A stretch of DNA of 16,581 nucleotides from an uncultured Loktanella sp. (GTDB lineage: Bacteria; Pseudomonadota; Alphaproteobacteria; Rhodobacterales; Rhodobacteraceae): positions 1 to 16,581 of the forward strand of contig CAJXTP010000041.1 in NCBI GenBank assembly GCA_913061335.1. The letters are read 5' to 3'. The notes under the pieces are model-generated. The model saw only the letters and a program-made list of their open reading frames with translations, had not been told where the DNA came from and searched no databases. Below are positions 1 to 7,322 of the stretch, piece after piece (the first letter of the stretch is position 1; every line of letters starts with the position of its first letter). The translations under genes and the position numbers were made by a program.

Positions 1-42
1 GTAGAGAGGTCTCGTGGGCTCGGAGATGTGTATAAGAGACAG
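1..42 (+). other. Nextera sequencing adapter (artifact) at left end
   Basis: Non-biological. The first 8 bases, GTAGAGAG, are the reverse complement of Illumina i7 index N707 (CTCTCTAC). They are followed by the Nextera read-2 adapter arm and then by the 19-base Tn5 mosaic end AGATGTGTATAAGAGACAG, which ends at 42. Genomic sequence starts at 43, inside fliL. The same adapter is present inverted at the right end. Confidence 0.98.
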
Positions 43-217
43 CCTCTTTTTCACTCTGTTCTTCGACTTCTGCGACGACGTGTTCGGCCACATCTCCGCA
101 TGGATTTTCAGCGAGGTCGGTCAGTTCTTCTGGCGGCGGTGCAAGAAATAGTCCTGCCCCGACGCCTCCGCCGACGCCGAGTAGCAATAGAATGACTGGC
201 AGTAGGATTTTTTTCAT
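43..217 (-). CDS. fliL: Flagellar basal body-associated protein FliL, N-terminal fragment
   Basis: FliL is an inner-membrane protein that surrounds the stator units and supports motor torque. Only the first 58 residues are present. They begin MKKILLPVILLLLGVGGGVG, a single membrane helix at about residues 4-26, followed by a proline/glutamate-rich stretch (PPPEE) as in roseobacter FliL proteins; the periplasmic domain is missing. The ATG is at 217-215, preceded by an AAGGG-type ribosome site, 21 bp downstream of the flgH stop, so it is the last visible gene of the rod operon. The truncation is caused by the adapter junction at 42/43 and is not evidence of a broken gene. The call rests on the N-terminus and the context. 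Confidence 0.82.
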
Positions 218-238
218 TTTTCGAGCCCTTGAGTAAAA

Positions 239-964
239 TCAGAAAGGAAGTACAGCCTCGAGGGCCTGCTGACCGTAACGCGGTTGTTGCATGTCAGTTA
301 TCTGTCCACGGCCGCCATATGAGATGCGGGCGGACGCGATTTTGTCGTATGTGATTTCATTTTGTCGTGTCACATCGGCGGGACGCACAAACCCGCTCAC
401 GAGCAATTCACGTAGTTCAAAATTCACGCGTACCTCTTGCTGACCTGCAATGGACAAAACGCCGTTCGGCAATACATCCATGATCGTCGCAGCAACCCGC
501 AACGTTAATTTTTCATTGCGTCGCACGGACCCGTCGCCTGCTGAGTTGCTTTTGGAATTCAGTTCAACCGCAGCAGCCATAGACGCGCCTTCAGGCAATC
601 TGTTGTCGGTGCGTTGTGGAACGCCTAAAAGCTGTGGAACTGCCATTTGTTGGCTCGCTGACCGCGACCTATCTGAAGAGTTTGAAATCTCGGCTTTGTC
701 GTCAATCTCAATGACAACGGTCAAGATATCGCCGCGTTGCATTGCCCGACGATCACCTAAAAGCGATGCGCGGTCCCGCGTCCATAGTGACGCGCGAGCG
801 GATCGCGGTAGATTGACGAACGCGATCTCATCGGTCAACGAATAGGTAACCATGGCATTTCTATCGGCGGTCGACGCAAGTGGGGTCAATTCCGGAACTT
901 GACCGATTGGAGTGCTAGAGCACGCGGCGGCCAGTAATACACATATGAGGGCAATCAAACGCAT
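239..964 (-). CDS. flgH: Flagellar L-ring protein FlgH
   Basis: FlgH is the outer-membrane lipoprotein that forms the L-ring, through which the flagellar rod passes. The 241-residue protein starts with a lipoprotein signal (MRLIALICVLLAAAC) whose lipobox cysteine is residue 15. The body contains typical FlgH stretches: SLWTRDRASLLGDRRAMQRGDILTV near residues 60-85, LPNGVLSIAGQQEVRVN near 165-180, and a C-terminal part with VSGFVRPADV. Its length matches the family (about 230-250). The ATG at 964-962 follows AAGGAAAG, which overlaps the flgA stop; only 9 bp separate the two genes. FlgA is needed to assemble the partner P-ring, which fits the pairing. Nothing odd is seen. Confidence 0.96.
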   Translation of the reverse strand: MRLIALICVLLAAACSSTPIGQVPELTPLASTADRNAMVTYSLTDEIAFVNLPRSARASLWTRDRASLLGDRRAMQRGDILTVVIEIDDKAEISNSSDRSRSASQQMAVPQLLGVPQRTDNRLPEGASMAAAVELNSKSNSAGDGSVRRNEKLTLRVAATIMDVLPNGVLSIAGQQEVRVNFELRELLVSGFVRPADVTRQNEITYDKIASARISYGGRGQITDMQQPRYGQQALEAVLPF

Positions 965-973
965 TGGCTTTCC

Positions 974-1387
974 TTACTGAGATACATACGCGGCGCCGTC
1001 TTTACCGATCCGAGCGGATACAGTAGAGCGCGACGACAGGTTCATAATCCGGATCATTTCGCCAGGTCCGGCGCGCGCAAGGGATCGCCCTTCGGTCGAG
1101 ATTTTTAAGCCATTGCGGACAAAAATCAGCGGGATAATCTGATTGCGTTCCACAACGGCCGGGAGGCCAACGTCACCAACGCGTATTGGGCGCCCAGCAT
1201 AAAGCGCGACACGCGATTCCATGCCTACGAAAAGCAAAGGGTCTGATTCACCGCCTGCAATTGTCACATCTCGCACGAGCAGATCGTCGGGTGCGATAAG
1301 CGTTTGTGCTGGAATCGTTCGTGCCGCGACGATTGTTTCGGCTGCAACCGGCGACCCTAACAGTATTAAGATAACTATCCGAATCAT
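974..1387 (-). CDS. flgA: Flagella basal body P-ring formation protein FlgA
   Basis: FlgA is a periplasmic chaperone for assembly of the P-ring protein FlgI. The 137-residue protein has a signal peptide (MIRIVILILLGSPVAA, probable cut before ETIVAA). It then has a SAF-like region (AARTIPAQTLIAPDDLLVRDV) and a C-terminal part (RNGLKISTEGRSLARAGPGE) typical of FlgA. It is much shorter than the enterobacterial protein of about 219 residues because the N-terminal extension is absent, a form common in alphaproteobacteria. The ATG overlaps the flgG stop as ATGA (4 bp), which suggests coupled translation. FlgI itself is not in this window. Confidence 0.93.
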   Translation of the reverse strand: MIRIVILILLGSPVAAETIVAARTIPAQTLIAPDDLLVRDVTIAGGESDPLLFVGMESRVALYAGRPIRVGDVGLPAVVERNQIIPLIFVRNGLKISTEGRSLARAGPGEMIRIMNLSSRSTVSARIGKDGAAYVSQ

Positions 1388-2169
1388 CGAATTTGCACCA
1401 TTGATCCTAGCATCTGGTCTGCAGCGGTGATGACTTTGGAATTCAGTTCATACCCACGCTGTGCTGCGATCAAGTCGCTGACTTCGCGAACCGGATCGAC
1501 CGTGCTGTCTTCAAGGTATCCTTGGCGCAGAACACCGAGGCCGTCCTGACCGGGTGTTGATACGTTGGAAGGTCCTGACGCGGGTGTTTCCAAAAACATA
1601 TTGGACCCGATGGCTTCTAGGCCTTTGGGGTTGGTGAACCCTGCTAGCGAAAATTGTCCTAGTAATTCCGGTTGAACACGGTCGGTGAAATAGGCGTAGA
1701 CTTCGCCTTCGGCGTTGATTGAAATGGATCGAGCATCTGCCGGGATTGTGATGTCAGGGACCACGGGGAAACCATCGGATGTGACGATCAAACCGTCTCC
1801 TGTTCGTTTTAGCCCGCCGTCGCGGGTGTATGCGGCATTGCCGTTGGGTAACGTCACCTCAAGGTATCCTTGCCCCTCAATCGCAAGATCCAGATCACCG
1901 CCGGTTTGGGCCAACGAACCTTGGCCAAGCATCACAGAAACTGAGCTGGCGCGCACACCCAAGCCGAGCTGAATGCCTGTTGGTAACACGGTGCCGTCGG
2001 AGGCGTTGATCGTTCCGGGTCGCGCGACTTGTTGATAGTGAAGGTCGGCGAATTCGGCGCGACGTGGGTTGTACCCAGTCGTATTCATGTTCGCGAGGTT
2101 GTTTGAAATAACTTCGACCCGCATTTGTTGTGCGGTCATACCAGCAGCTGCAATTTTCAGGGCGCGCAT
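1384..2169 (-). CDS. flgG: Flagellar basal-body distal rod protein FlgG
   Basis: FlgG builds the distal rod that crosses the periplasm and joins to the hook. The 261 residues match the usual length of about 260. The conserved N-terminal rod motif is at residues 23-33 (NNLANMNTTGY). The middle holds the DLAIEGQGY-type segment shared by rod and hook proteins, and the C-terminus holds the helical motif EVSDLIAAQRGYELNSKVI, ending in MLGSMVQIR. The start is fixed by a near-perfect ribosome site (AAAGGAGGA at 2184-2176), 6 bp before the ATG. It lies 21 bp downstream of flgF and overlaps flgA. Confidence 0.97.
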   Translation of the reverse strand: MRALKIAAAGMTAQQMRVEVISNNLANMNTTGYNPRRAEFADLHYQQVARPGTINASDGTVLPTGIQLGLGVRASSVSVMLGQGSLAQTGGDLDLAIEGQGYLEVTLPNGNAAYTRDGGLKRTGDGLIVTSDGFPVVPDITIPADARSISINAEGEVYAYFTDRVQPELLGQFSLAGFTNPKGLEAIGSNMFLETPASGPSNVSTPGQDGLGVLRQGYLEDSTVDPVREVSDLIAAQRGYELNSKVITAADQMLGSMVQIR

Positions 2170-2175
2170 TGGCGG

Positions 2176-2184
2176 TCCTCCTTT
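2176..2184 (-). promoter_or_regulatory. Strong ribosome binding site of flgG
   Basis: On the minus strand the sequence reads AAAGGAGGA, 6 bp before the flgG ATG. It is among the best matches in the window to the anti-Shine-Dalgarno sequence, fixes the flgG start, and fits the need for many FlgG subunits in the distal rod. Confidence 0.8.
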
Positions 2185-2190
2185 ATTGGG

Positions 2191-2907
2191 TTAACGGCCA
2201 ATGGCCTTAATTACGCTGCGAATACGTTCGTCTTCTTTTTCCGCGAAAGTTTGGCCCAGCTCGTATGCACGCTGCACTTCAATCATGCGGCCAATCTGCG
2301 TAATCGGGTTTACGTTCGAGTCTTCGAGAAAGCCCTGCATCATCCGCCCATTTGGGGCGATGTCGAAACCGTCGCGCGCGTCAAAGAGAGTACCGCTTTC
2401 ACGTATCATTTGGGCGGGATTATTTGGCACCACGAGACCGATCTGTCCAATGGGTTGGCCACCCGCGCTCATGGTGCCGTCCGGCGAGATACCAATGGGG
2501 CCGGCGCCTTGGGGCACGAAAACGGGCGCGCCACCCGCATCCAAAACTGGATAGCCGTCCATCGTTACGAGATCGCCGTCGCCGTTTGGCGTGAATGCAC
2601 CTGAACGCGTGAGCCGCTGACCGCCGGGTGTTTCAACGAGAAAAAATCCGTCTCCTTCAATGGCAAGATCGAACGTGCCACCCGTCTGAGACAGTCCGCC
2701 CTGGACTTGCACTGTGTGCCGCACATTCGCTGTGGCCATTGACAACGAAGCGTTGTCGCCACCAAGCCGTTTGACGTGTTCAGAAAACATGACTTCCTCG
2801 GCCTTAAATCCCGTCGTTGATGCGTTCGCGATATTATTCGCAATCGTACGCATTTCGGACATAAGGCCGTTTTGGCGTGTAATTCCAGCGTAGGTGGCGT
2901 TTTCCAT
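2191..2907 (-). CDS. flgF: Flagellar basal-body proximal rod protein FlgF
   Basis: FlgF forms part of the proximal rod. The 238-residue protein starts MENATYAGITRQNGLMSEMR. It has the rod motif ANNIANASTTGF at residues 23-34, the DLAIEGDGFFLVETPGG segment near 80-95, and a C-terminal ITQIGRMIEVQRAYELGQ helix. The reading frame stays open upstream to 3135, but that extension runs antiparallel-free through fliQ in another frame and lacks any rod-protein feature. The start at 2907 has a GGAGGA ribosome site 5 bp upstream and gives the normal family length. The fliQ stop lies 2 bp upstream of the ATG. Confidence 0.96.
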   Translation of the reverse strand: MENATYAGITRQNGLMSEMRTIANNIANASTTGFKAEEVMFSEHVKRLGGDNASLSMATANVRHTVQVQGGLSQTGGTFDLAIEGDGFFLVETPGGQRLTRSGAFTPNGDGDLVTMDGYPVLDAGGAPVFVPQGAGPIGISPDGTMSAGGQPIGQIGLVVPNNPAQMIRESGTLFDARDGFDIAPNGRMMQGFLEDSNVNPITQIGRMIEVQRAYELGQTFAEKEDERIRSVIKAIGR

Positions 2908-2909
2908 GG

Positions 2910-3176
2910 TTATCCTCCAGCGATGATTGGAATGAGAGTGGTTTGAAAAAAACCGACAAGTGTTTCGGACATAAAGGCCATCGTGATCCAGAAAACCCCG
3001 ATGATCGCAGCGAGTTTGGGGACGAAAGTCAGCGTCATTTCCTGTACCGACGTCAGCGCCTGAAAAAGCCCGACGGCAAGGCCAGTTACCAAAGCAACTG
3101 TCAGGATTGGGATTGATATGAGGAATCCTATCCACAGCCCTTGCCGCAAGACATCATAGAATAGTGCCTCTGACAT
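2910..3176 (-). CDS. fliQ: Flagellar export apparatus protein FliQ
   Basis: FliQ is a small inner-membrane subunit of the FliPQR export gate of the flagellar type III secretion system. The 88 residues (family about 89) form two hydrophobic helices at about 14-40 and 50-78, joined by a short loop carrying LTSVQEMTLTFVPKL, the family signature. The ATG at 3176 overlaps the fliE stop by one base (TAATG). It sits between the rod genes fliE and flgF, away from fliP and fliR, which are not in this window. Confidence 0.96.
   Translation of the reverse strand: MSEALFYDVLRQGLWIGFLISIPILTVALVTGLAVGLFQALTSVQEMTLTFVPKLAAIIGVFWITMAFMSETLVGFFQTTLIPIIAGG
2913..2918 (-). promoter_or_regulatory. Ribosome binding site that decides the flgF start
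   Basis: The minus strand reads GGAGGA, then TAACC, then the flgF ATG. It partly overlaps the end of fliQ. This site is the main reason for rejecting the longer in-frame extension to 3135. Confidence 0.8.
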
Positions 3177-3460
3177 TATATCGGCATACGTAGAATTTCT
3201 TGGTAAGCCTCGACGACTTTGTCACGCACCGTCACTGCCGTCTGAACAGCAAGTTCAGTTTGCGCCAAAGCTTGGACCAGTGAGTGCGGATCGGCGCCGG
3301 TTGTCATGGCCGACATCGCGGTGTTTTCAGACGCCTGCATAGTCGACAAGAAATCCTGAGCTGCACCCATAAATGCATTTCCGCCGCTCGCCTCGGCTGG
3401 GGCTGTGGCCGTTTTTCCGGCCGCGTAATTCTGGGCGACAAGGTTGGTGTGGATAGTCAT
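3176..3460 (-). CDS. fliE: Flagellar hook-basal body adapter protein FliE
   Basis: FliE joins the MS-ring and the export gate to the first rod subunits. The 94-residue protein has an alanine-rich N-terminus and the conserved C-terminal half: F-STMQASENTAMSAMTTGADPHSL, then ALAQTELAVQTAVTVRDKVVEAYQEILRMPI. The ending EIxRMPI is diagnostic for FliE. The ATG follows AAGGAC by 6 bp, and 14 bp separate it from the flgC stop. It is slightly shorter than the E. coli protein (104). Confidence 0.96.
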   Translation of the reverse strand: MTIHTNLVAQNYAAGKTATAPAEASGGNAFMGAAQDFLSTMQASENTAMSAMTTGADPHSLVQALAQTELAVQTAVTVRDKVVEAYQEILRMPI

Positions 3461-3474
3461 TTGTTTGTCCTTAT

Positions 3475-3855
3475 TTACTTGCGGAGGAGGTCCATCAGTG
3501 CGGTCGACATTTGCCGCACTTGATCGAACATTTTGAGGTTGGCTTCATAACTGCGCTGCGCTTCACGGGCGTCGGCAATTTCTATCAATAGCTTGACGTT
3601 AGACCCGTCATAGTGACCGCTTGCATTGGCCAACGGATGAGCCGGATCATAAATTTCAGCGAGCGCAGTCCGATCTAGTTTGACCCTGCCAGTTTCGACC
3701 GTCCCTTGATCCATGACAGTGCGAAAAGACACGAGTTTGCGGCGGTACCCGGGGGTGTCTGTGTTGGCGATGTTTTCGGACACGTGGCGCAATCGTGCGG
3801 CCTGTGCCTTCATTCCGCTCGTGGCTACCTTCATGGCGTCGTTAAAGTCTGTCAT
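3475..3855 (-). CDS. flgC: Flagellar basal-body rod protein FlgC
   Basis: FlgC is a proximal rod subunit. The 126-residue protein (family about 130) carries the N-terminal rod motif at residues 28-37 (ENIANTDTPGY) and the C-terminal helix IADAREAQRSYEANLKMFDQ, which matches the flg_bbr C-terminal domain. The ATG at 3855 follows GGGGGAA and lies 9 bp after the flgB stop. Order and spacing fit a flgB-flgC-fliE transcript. Confidence 0.96.
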   Translation of the reverse strand: MTDFNDAMKVATSGMKAQAARLRHVSENIANTDTPGYRRKLVSFRTVMDQGTVETGRVKLDRTALAEIYDPAHPLANASGHYDGSNVKLLIEIADAREAQRSYEANLKMFDQVRQMSTALMDLLRK

Positions 3856-3864
3856 TGTTTCCCC

Positions 3865-4248
3865 CTAGCGGCCGAGTGACGTGCGCAGCACGGTCATCGC
3901 GTGACGGTATATGGCGAGCGATTTGCTATGTTCACGTGACACCGCGACCGATTTCAACATCTCTTCTTCGATAGAGACGGAGTTCCCATTTGGCGAAGGC
4001 TCCGCATTTGAAATCACGCTTTGCAGTTTACTTGATCCAGCTGGAGCAACACCAATATGGCCCGCGCGGGATGTGCGCATTCCCGCAGATCCCGTTTGAC
4101 CAAACACCTGCATGAAAGGTGGAATCGTTCGGGCGCGGTAGCCCGGGGTGTCGGCGTTTGCCACGTTTTGTGCGACCACAGCTTGGCGTGCGCCCGCATG
4201 TTTGGCCATCGCCGCGGCGGTTTGAAAAACACTTAATTTTTGATACAT
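3865..4248 (-). CDS. flgB: Flagellar basal-body rod protein FlgB
   Basis: FlgB is the first proximal rod subunit after FliE. The 127 residues include the conserved motif QNVANADTPGYRAR at 28-40 and a C-terminal helix in which SVSIEEEMLKSVAVSREHSK resembles the usual FlgB end. It is the first gene of the minus-strand rod operon. The ATG at 4248 follows GGGAGA by 7 bp. The promoter must lie in the 84-bp gap shared with fliI, where a dyad is visible. Confidence 0.95.
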   Translation of the reverse strand: MYQKLSVFQTAAAMAKHAGARQAVVAQNVANADTPGYRARTIPPFMQVFGQTGSAGMRTSRAGHIGVAPAGSSKLQSVISNAEPSPNGNSVSIEEEMLKSVAVSREHSKSLAIYRHAMTVLRTSLGR

Positions 4249-4332
4249 TCGGGGTTCTCCCTCAACAACTTCAATGAAGCATTAAGGGTGATTCCTTAAG
4301 AAGAGGTTGTAGTTAACCAAGACAGGTCAAAA
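4249..4332. promoter_or_regulatory. Divergent flgB/fliI control region with 18-bp dyad
   Basis: These 84 bp separate two divergently read flagellar transcripts and must hold both promoters. At 4282-4299 there is a perfect inverted repeat, TTAAGG-N6-CCTTAA, with a GANTC methylation-type site (GATTC, 4290-4294) in its spacer. A further TTAACC lies at 4313-4318. TTAA half-sites are the core of CtrA boxes in alphaproteobacteria, but the spacing here (N10 between TTAA units) is not the classical N7. I see no convincing sigma-54 or sigma-28 element. The role of the dyad is inferred. Confidence 0.5.
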
Positions 4333-5664
4333 ATGAGCCAAAATTTCAGTGAATGCGCCACAAACCATATCCGCTCGCAAAAACTTAGGTTTGACGTTGG
4401 GCGAGTCGAGAAGGTCGCGAACAACATGATTGTTGTGGGCGGGTTAGATATGGAAATTTGTTTGGGTGATCGCGCCGAAGTAATATCTCGGGACTGTCGC
4501 AGAGCGGGCGAAGTTGTCCGGTTGGACAAGGACGGCGCTGTGGTGTTGCTAGAACAAGGTGGCGCAGGCGTTGGAATCGGTGACCGCGTGCGTGTCGTTT
4601 GTGCACCGGGTTTTTCGCCTGACGCTTCTTGGCTTGGCCGCGTCATCGATCCTGATGGAACGCCGCTTGATGGGCGCGCATTGATACCGGGGGTTGTTGC
4701 CATGCCGGTGGACGCTGCGGCGCCGTCCGCGCACGGTCGCCGCTCATTTGGGGTGCGGCTTGAAACGGGGTTGGCGGTATTTAACACGCTACTGCCCATT
4801 GTTCGCGGGCAGCGGTTAGGGCTTTTTGCGGGATCTGGAGTTGGAAAATCGACCCTTATGGGTAATCTTGCGAACGGTATTGATGTTGATGTGATCATTG
4901 TCGCCCTCGTCGGGGAACGTGGTCGTGAAGTGCAGCAATTTGTACGTGATACCATCGGTGAAGTTGGAATGAAGCGCACAGTGGTGATTGCTGCAACCTC
5001 TGATCAGTCCCCGCAAACCCGCCGTCGTTGTGCGCCAAGCGCGATGTCGGTTGCAGAGTACTTCCGAAATCAGGGACTACAGGTTTTGCTGTTGGTGGAT
5101 TCAATTACGCGGTTTTGCGAAGCACACCGCGAACTGGTTGTCGCTGGCGGCGAGCCTGCAAATTTGCGTGGCTATCCTGCCTCAACAGGTCCGGCGATAG
5201 CGAGGCTCTGTGAACGTGCAGGCCCAGGCGGCGATGGGCAAGGCGATATAACCGCAGTTTTTTCTGTTCTTGTTGCTGGCTCGGATATGGATGAGCCTGT
5301 TGCTGATATGCTACGTGGCGTTTTGGATGGTCACGTCGTTTTGGACCGCCAAATCGCTGAACAAGGCCGATTTCCTGCGGTGGATATTTTGCGATCTGTC
5401 TCACGATCGCTACCTGCCGCTGCATCACAAGTTGAAAATGATCTCATTCATCATGCGCGCGCCGCCCTAAGCGAGTATGACCGATCGAAGCTGATGATAC
5501 AGTCAGGTCTTTATGTTGCAGGAAGTGATCCGAATACCGACAAAGCAATTGCCTGTTTTTCAGCGCTAAACGATTTCTTGGGAATTATTGACAGCCGCGG
5601 AGCGCTCGCCCATTTTGCAAAATTACGTCAATCACTGGCAGGAGTTAGCCGAATTGATCGGTAA
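4333..5664 (+). CDS. fliI: Flagellum-specific ATP synthase FliI
   Basis: FliI is the cytoplasmic hexameric ATPase that helps unfold and deliver substrates to the flagellar type III export gate. The 443-residue protein shows the F1-beta-like fold: a beta-barrel domain to about residue 95, then the nucleotide-binding domain with the P-loop AGSGVGKST at 166-174. Next come GERGREV at 194-200 with the catalytic glutamate, and a Walker B strand LLLVD ending at D256, followed by SITRF. The C-terminal helical domain carries the SGLYVAGSDPNTDKAI region. The N-terminus, which binds FliH, is short. Start at 4333 with a weak AGG upstream. It is read alone on the plus strand and ends 9 bp before the convergent DUF1217 gene; no terminator is visible between them. 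Confidence 0.97.
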   Translation: MSQNFSECATNHIRSQKLRFDVGRVEKVANNMIVVGGLDMEICLGDRAEVISRDCRRAGEVVRLDKDGAVVLLEQGGAGVGIGDRVRVVCAPGFSPDASWLGRVIDPDGTPLDGRALIPGVVAMPVDAAAPSAHGRRSFGVRLETGLAVFNTLLPIVRGQRLGLFAGSGVGKSTLMGNLANGIDVDVIIVALVGERGREVQQFVRDTIGEVGMKRTVVIAATSDQSPQTRRRCAPSAMSVAEYFRNQGLQVLLLVDSITRFCEAHRELVVAGGEPANLRGYPASTGPAIARLCERAGPGGDGQGDITAVFSVLVAGSDMDEPVADMLRGVLDGHVVLDRQIAEQGRFPAVDILRSVSRSLPAAASQVENDLIHHARAALSEYDRSKLMIQSGLYVAGSDPNTDKAIACFSALNDFLGIIDSRGALAHFAKLRQSLAGVSRIDR

Positions 5665-5673
5665 ATGGATATT

Positions 5674-6462
5674 CTACATCGATCGCAAAAGCGTTAGGGC
5701 GACGTTTCCGCTCGAAAATGTGGAAATGTTGTTTACCTGCGATCTTACAAGGAACATGCGCAATAATTCTTCTCGTTGGTCGGGCGATGTGAAGTCGGCG
5801 ATCTTATCTGTTCCGAACACAGATTGCGCACGATCTTGGAAAGCTGTGAGCTGTTGGTCGAGATCAATCAAAGCTAGGGATTTTGGTAACCCAAGCGCTG
5901 TTTCAAAGACGTTCCGCAATGTGGGGCTGCCCATCATGACGAACCATTGAGCGGATTCACTTTCCGTTTGTTCGGCAACATCATTTAGGCTTTCTTCTAA
6001 CCCCAATGCCAAACGTAGGTCATTATTTTGTTCGCCAACTGCAATTTCAAACTGCTTAGTTTCATAACGCGCCAACATTGTGTCAGCAAAGCCGGTGAGC
6101 CCTGTACGCGAACCAACTTCGTCGCCGAAGCCAAATGCAGCGCTTAATGCTGCGTAGCTTTTATCGGCCAGTCGGCTGGATAACGCTTCGTCAGAAGCCG
6201 TACCATCTTCAAGGATCTTTTGAATAAAGAACTTATTACCGATATCATCATCAAGTCCGAATGCCCCGAGAGCCACGGATAGAAGTTGACGATCTGCGAC
6301 GAGGTCCGCCGCAGACGTCACTTTACTAATATTCTCACGAAAGTAATCGGTCGCGCGCGCCAACGTGGTGCTTTCGACGAAAGCTGTCTGCTGGGACTCG
6401 AGTGTGCGTTCAAGGAAACGCCACCCGGCAAACCCGCCTAATGGAATAACCGGCTGGAACAT
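5674..6462 (-). CDS. DUF1217 family flagellar-cluster protein of unknown function
   Basis: The 262-residue protein resembles the DUF1217 family, found mainly in alphaproteobacterial flagellar clusters; no biochemical role is known to me. It has no signal peptide or membrane helix. It is mostly helical and contains short related units around LLSVALGAFGLDDD, LSAAFGFGDEVG, LRLALGLEESL and VFETALGLPKSL, which look like diverged internal repeats. The start overlaps the flbT stop by one base (TAATG), so translation is probably coupled and the flaF-flbT-DUF1217 unit is one transcript. Position suggests a part in flagellin control or filament assembly, but that is inference. It ends 9 bp from the convergent fliI. 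Confidence 0.8.
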   Translation of the reverse strand: MFQPVIPLGGFAGWRFLERTLESQQTAFVESTTLARATDYFRENISKVTSAADLVADRQLLSVALGAFGLDDDIGNKFFIQKILEDGTASDEALSSRLADKSYAALSAAFGFGDEVGSRTGLTGFADTMLARYETKQFEIAVGEQNNDLRLALGLEESLNDVAEQTESESAQWFVMMGSPTLRNVFETALGLPKSLALIDLDQQLTAFQDRAQSVFGTDKIADFTSPDQREELLRMFLVRSQVNNISTFSSGNVALTLLRSM

Positions 6463-6866
6463 TATTTTGCCGACGCAGTCATGAGGCGCGCTTCACGGGG
6501 GAGCAGACTACGTAAACTCTTAAGCACCCGATAGAAGTCGCCTGCTTGAGTGAATTCCGTCGCAGATGTCAAAATTAGGCGACTGTCATCATCACGCAAA
6601 GCCTGACTAAGTTGTTCGATGCCCCGCAAGATTTGAAATGTTGCGTCTTCTGGCGTGGCGTCACCAGACAAAGCAAGTTGAGCGATATAACAAACACGGC
6701 GCACAGGCGTGTTGACTTCGTCAGGGCGAATTGCATCACGAAGCCTTAGAATGTTTGCATTGGGTGTGAGGATCGACAACCGGCTGCGGCGATCACCATT
6801 TTCAATGACGGCCCCGTTTACAAGGACGCGTTCGTTTGGGTTAAGTTTCAATACCAACCCTGACAT
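6462..6866 (-). CDS. flbT: Flagellin biosynthesis repressor FlbT
   Basis: FlbT is an RNA-binding regulator in alphaproteobacteria. In Caulobacter it binds the flagellin mRNA leader and promotes its decay until hook assembly is complete. The 134-residue protein starts MSGLVLKLNPNERVLVNG, the family hallmark, and continues with NGDRRSRLSILTPNANILR and VRRVCYIAQLALSG. I chose the ATG at 6866, which overlaps the flaF stop as TGATG; a GTG one codon upstream (6869) would give one extra residue. It is followed by a one-base overlap with the DUF1217 gene. In this window the natural target is the flagellin message encoded just upstream. Confidence 0.95.
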   Translation of the reverse strand: MSGLVLKLNPNERVLVNGAVIENGDRRSRLSILTPNANILRLRDAIRPDEVNTPVRRVCYIAQLALSGDATPEDATFQILRGIEQLSQALRDDDSRLILTSATEFTQAGDFYRVLKSLRSLLPREARLMTASAK

Positions 6867-7240
6867 CACGTGGCCTTAACATTGTTGAGGCCGCGAAGGA
6901 CCGATGTGTTAATCTCGACTAGGACATCCGCGCTTGCGTCGTGATTTATGATCTTTGAGCTGTGTATTTCAGTGAACTCAGCAAGATAGAAAATTTGAGC
7001 ACGAAGTGGCGCAGGCAAAGTATTGTTGTCGTCTGCTACGTCGACGGCCATCGTTGTCCAAAGGCGGCGATTTTCGTAGAGCGCCGATATAAACTTTGGG
7101 TAATCCGCCTTTGCGTTTGACGCTGCCTTTTTTAGATTTGCTGTAACTTTGCTTATAAGTTCGGCCTCGACGGATCGAGGCGTATGAAGCGGAAATTGGG
7201 TTGGGGCATATGCTTGCCGGGCTTGTTCGATGACGTTCAC
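6866..7240 (-). CDS. flaF: Flagellar biosynthesis regulator FlaF
   Basis: FlaF works with FlbT in alphaproteobacteria and is needed for flagellin production or export; it has been described as acting opposite to FlbT. The 124-residue soluble protein begins MNVIEQARQAYAPTQFPLHTPRSVE and has the typical central segment NRRLWTTMAVDVADDNNTLP and then LRAQIFYLAEFT. The start codon is GTG at 7240, preceded by GGAAGGA at about 7 bp; this ribosome site lies within a small possible hairpin (GTCC/GGAC, 7246-7258). It lies 94 bp downstream of flagellin, with two stem-loops between them. Confidence 0.94.
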   Translation of the reverse strand: MNVIEQARQAYAPTQFPLHTPRSVEAELISKVTANLKKAASNAKADYPKFISALYENRRLWTTMAVDVADDNNTLPAPLRAQIFYLAEFTEIHSSKIINHDASADVLVEINTSVLRGLNNVKAT

Positions 7241-7272
7241 GATTAGTCCTTCCGGGACGGAGTAGAACGAGA

Positions 7273-7287
7273 CGCGGTTTTACCGCG
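7273..7287 (-). other. Stem-loop in the flagellin-flaF gap (distal)
   Basis: Perfect 6-bp stem CGCGGT/ACCGCG with a 3-base loop, 33 bp upstream of the flaF GTG. It has no T-run, so it is not a canonical terminator. It may stabilise or process the flagellin-flaF RNA. Confidence 0.5.
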
Positions 7288-7297
7288 GTGAATGGTA

Positions 7298-7322
7298 CGA
7301 CGCCGCAAATTCTGCGGCGTCG
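7298..7322 (-). terminator. Stem-loop just after flagellin, possible partial terminator
   Basis: A perfect 10-bp GC-rich stem (CGACGCCGCA paired with TGCGGCGTCG, 5-base loop) starts 12 bp after the flagellin stop at 7335. The stem is strong, but the bases that follow on the minus strand (TACCATTC) lack a U-tract. A rho-independent terminator is therefore doubtful; partial termination or protection of the flagellin mRNA 3' end is as likely. It would let flagellin be expressed far above flaF and flbT. Confidence 0.6.

Noticed and set aside
43..217. fliL as a truncated pseudogene
   Set aside because: It ends exactly at the adapter junction, so the missing part is outside the assembled sequence.
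2908..3135. N-terminal extension of flgF through fliQ
   Set aside because: It overlaps fliQ completely in another frame, has no rod-protein features, and the GGAGGA site supports the start at 2907.
4296..4979. 227-codon open frame antisense to fliI
   Set aside because: Composition rich in Pro, Ser, Thr and Arg is typical of an antisense shadow; it covers the FliI N-terminal and P-loop coding sequence.
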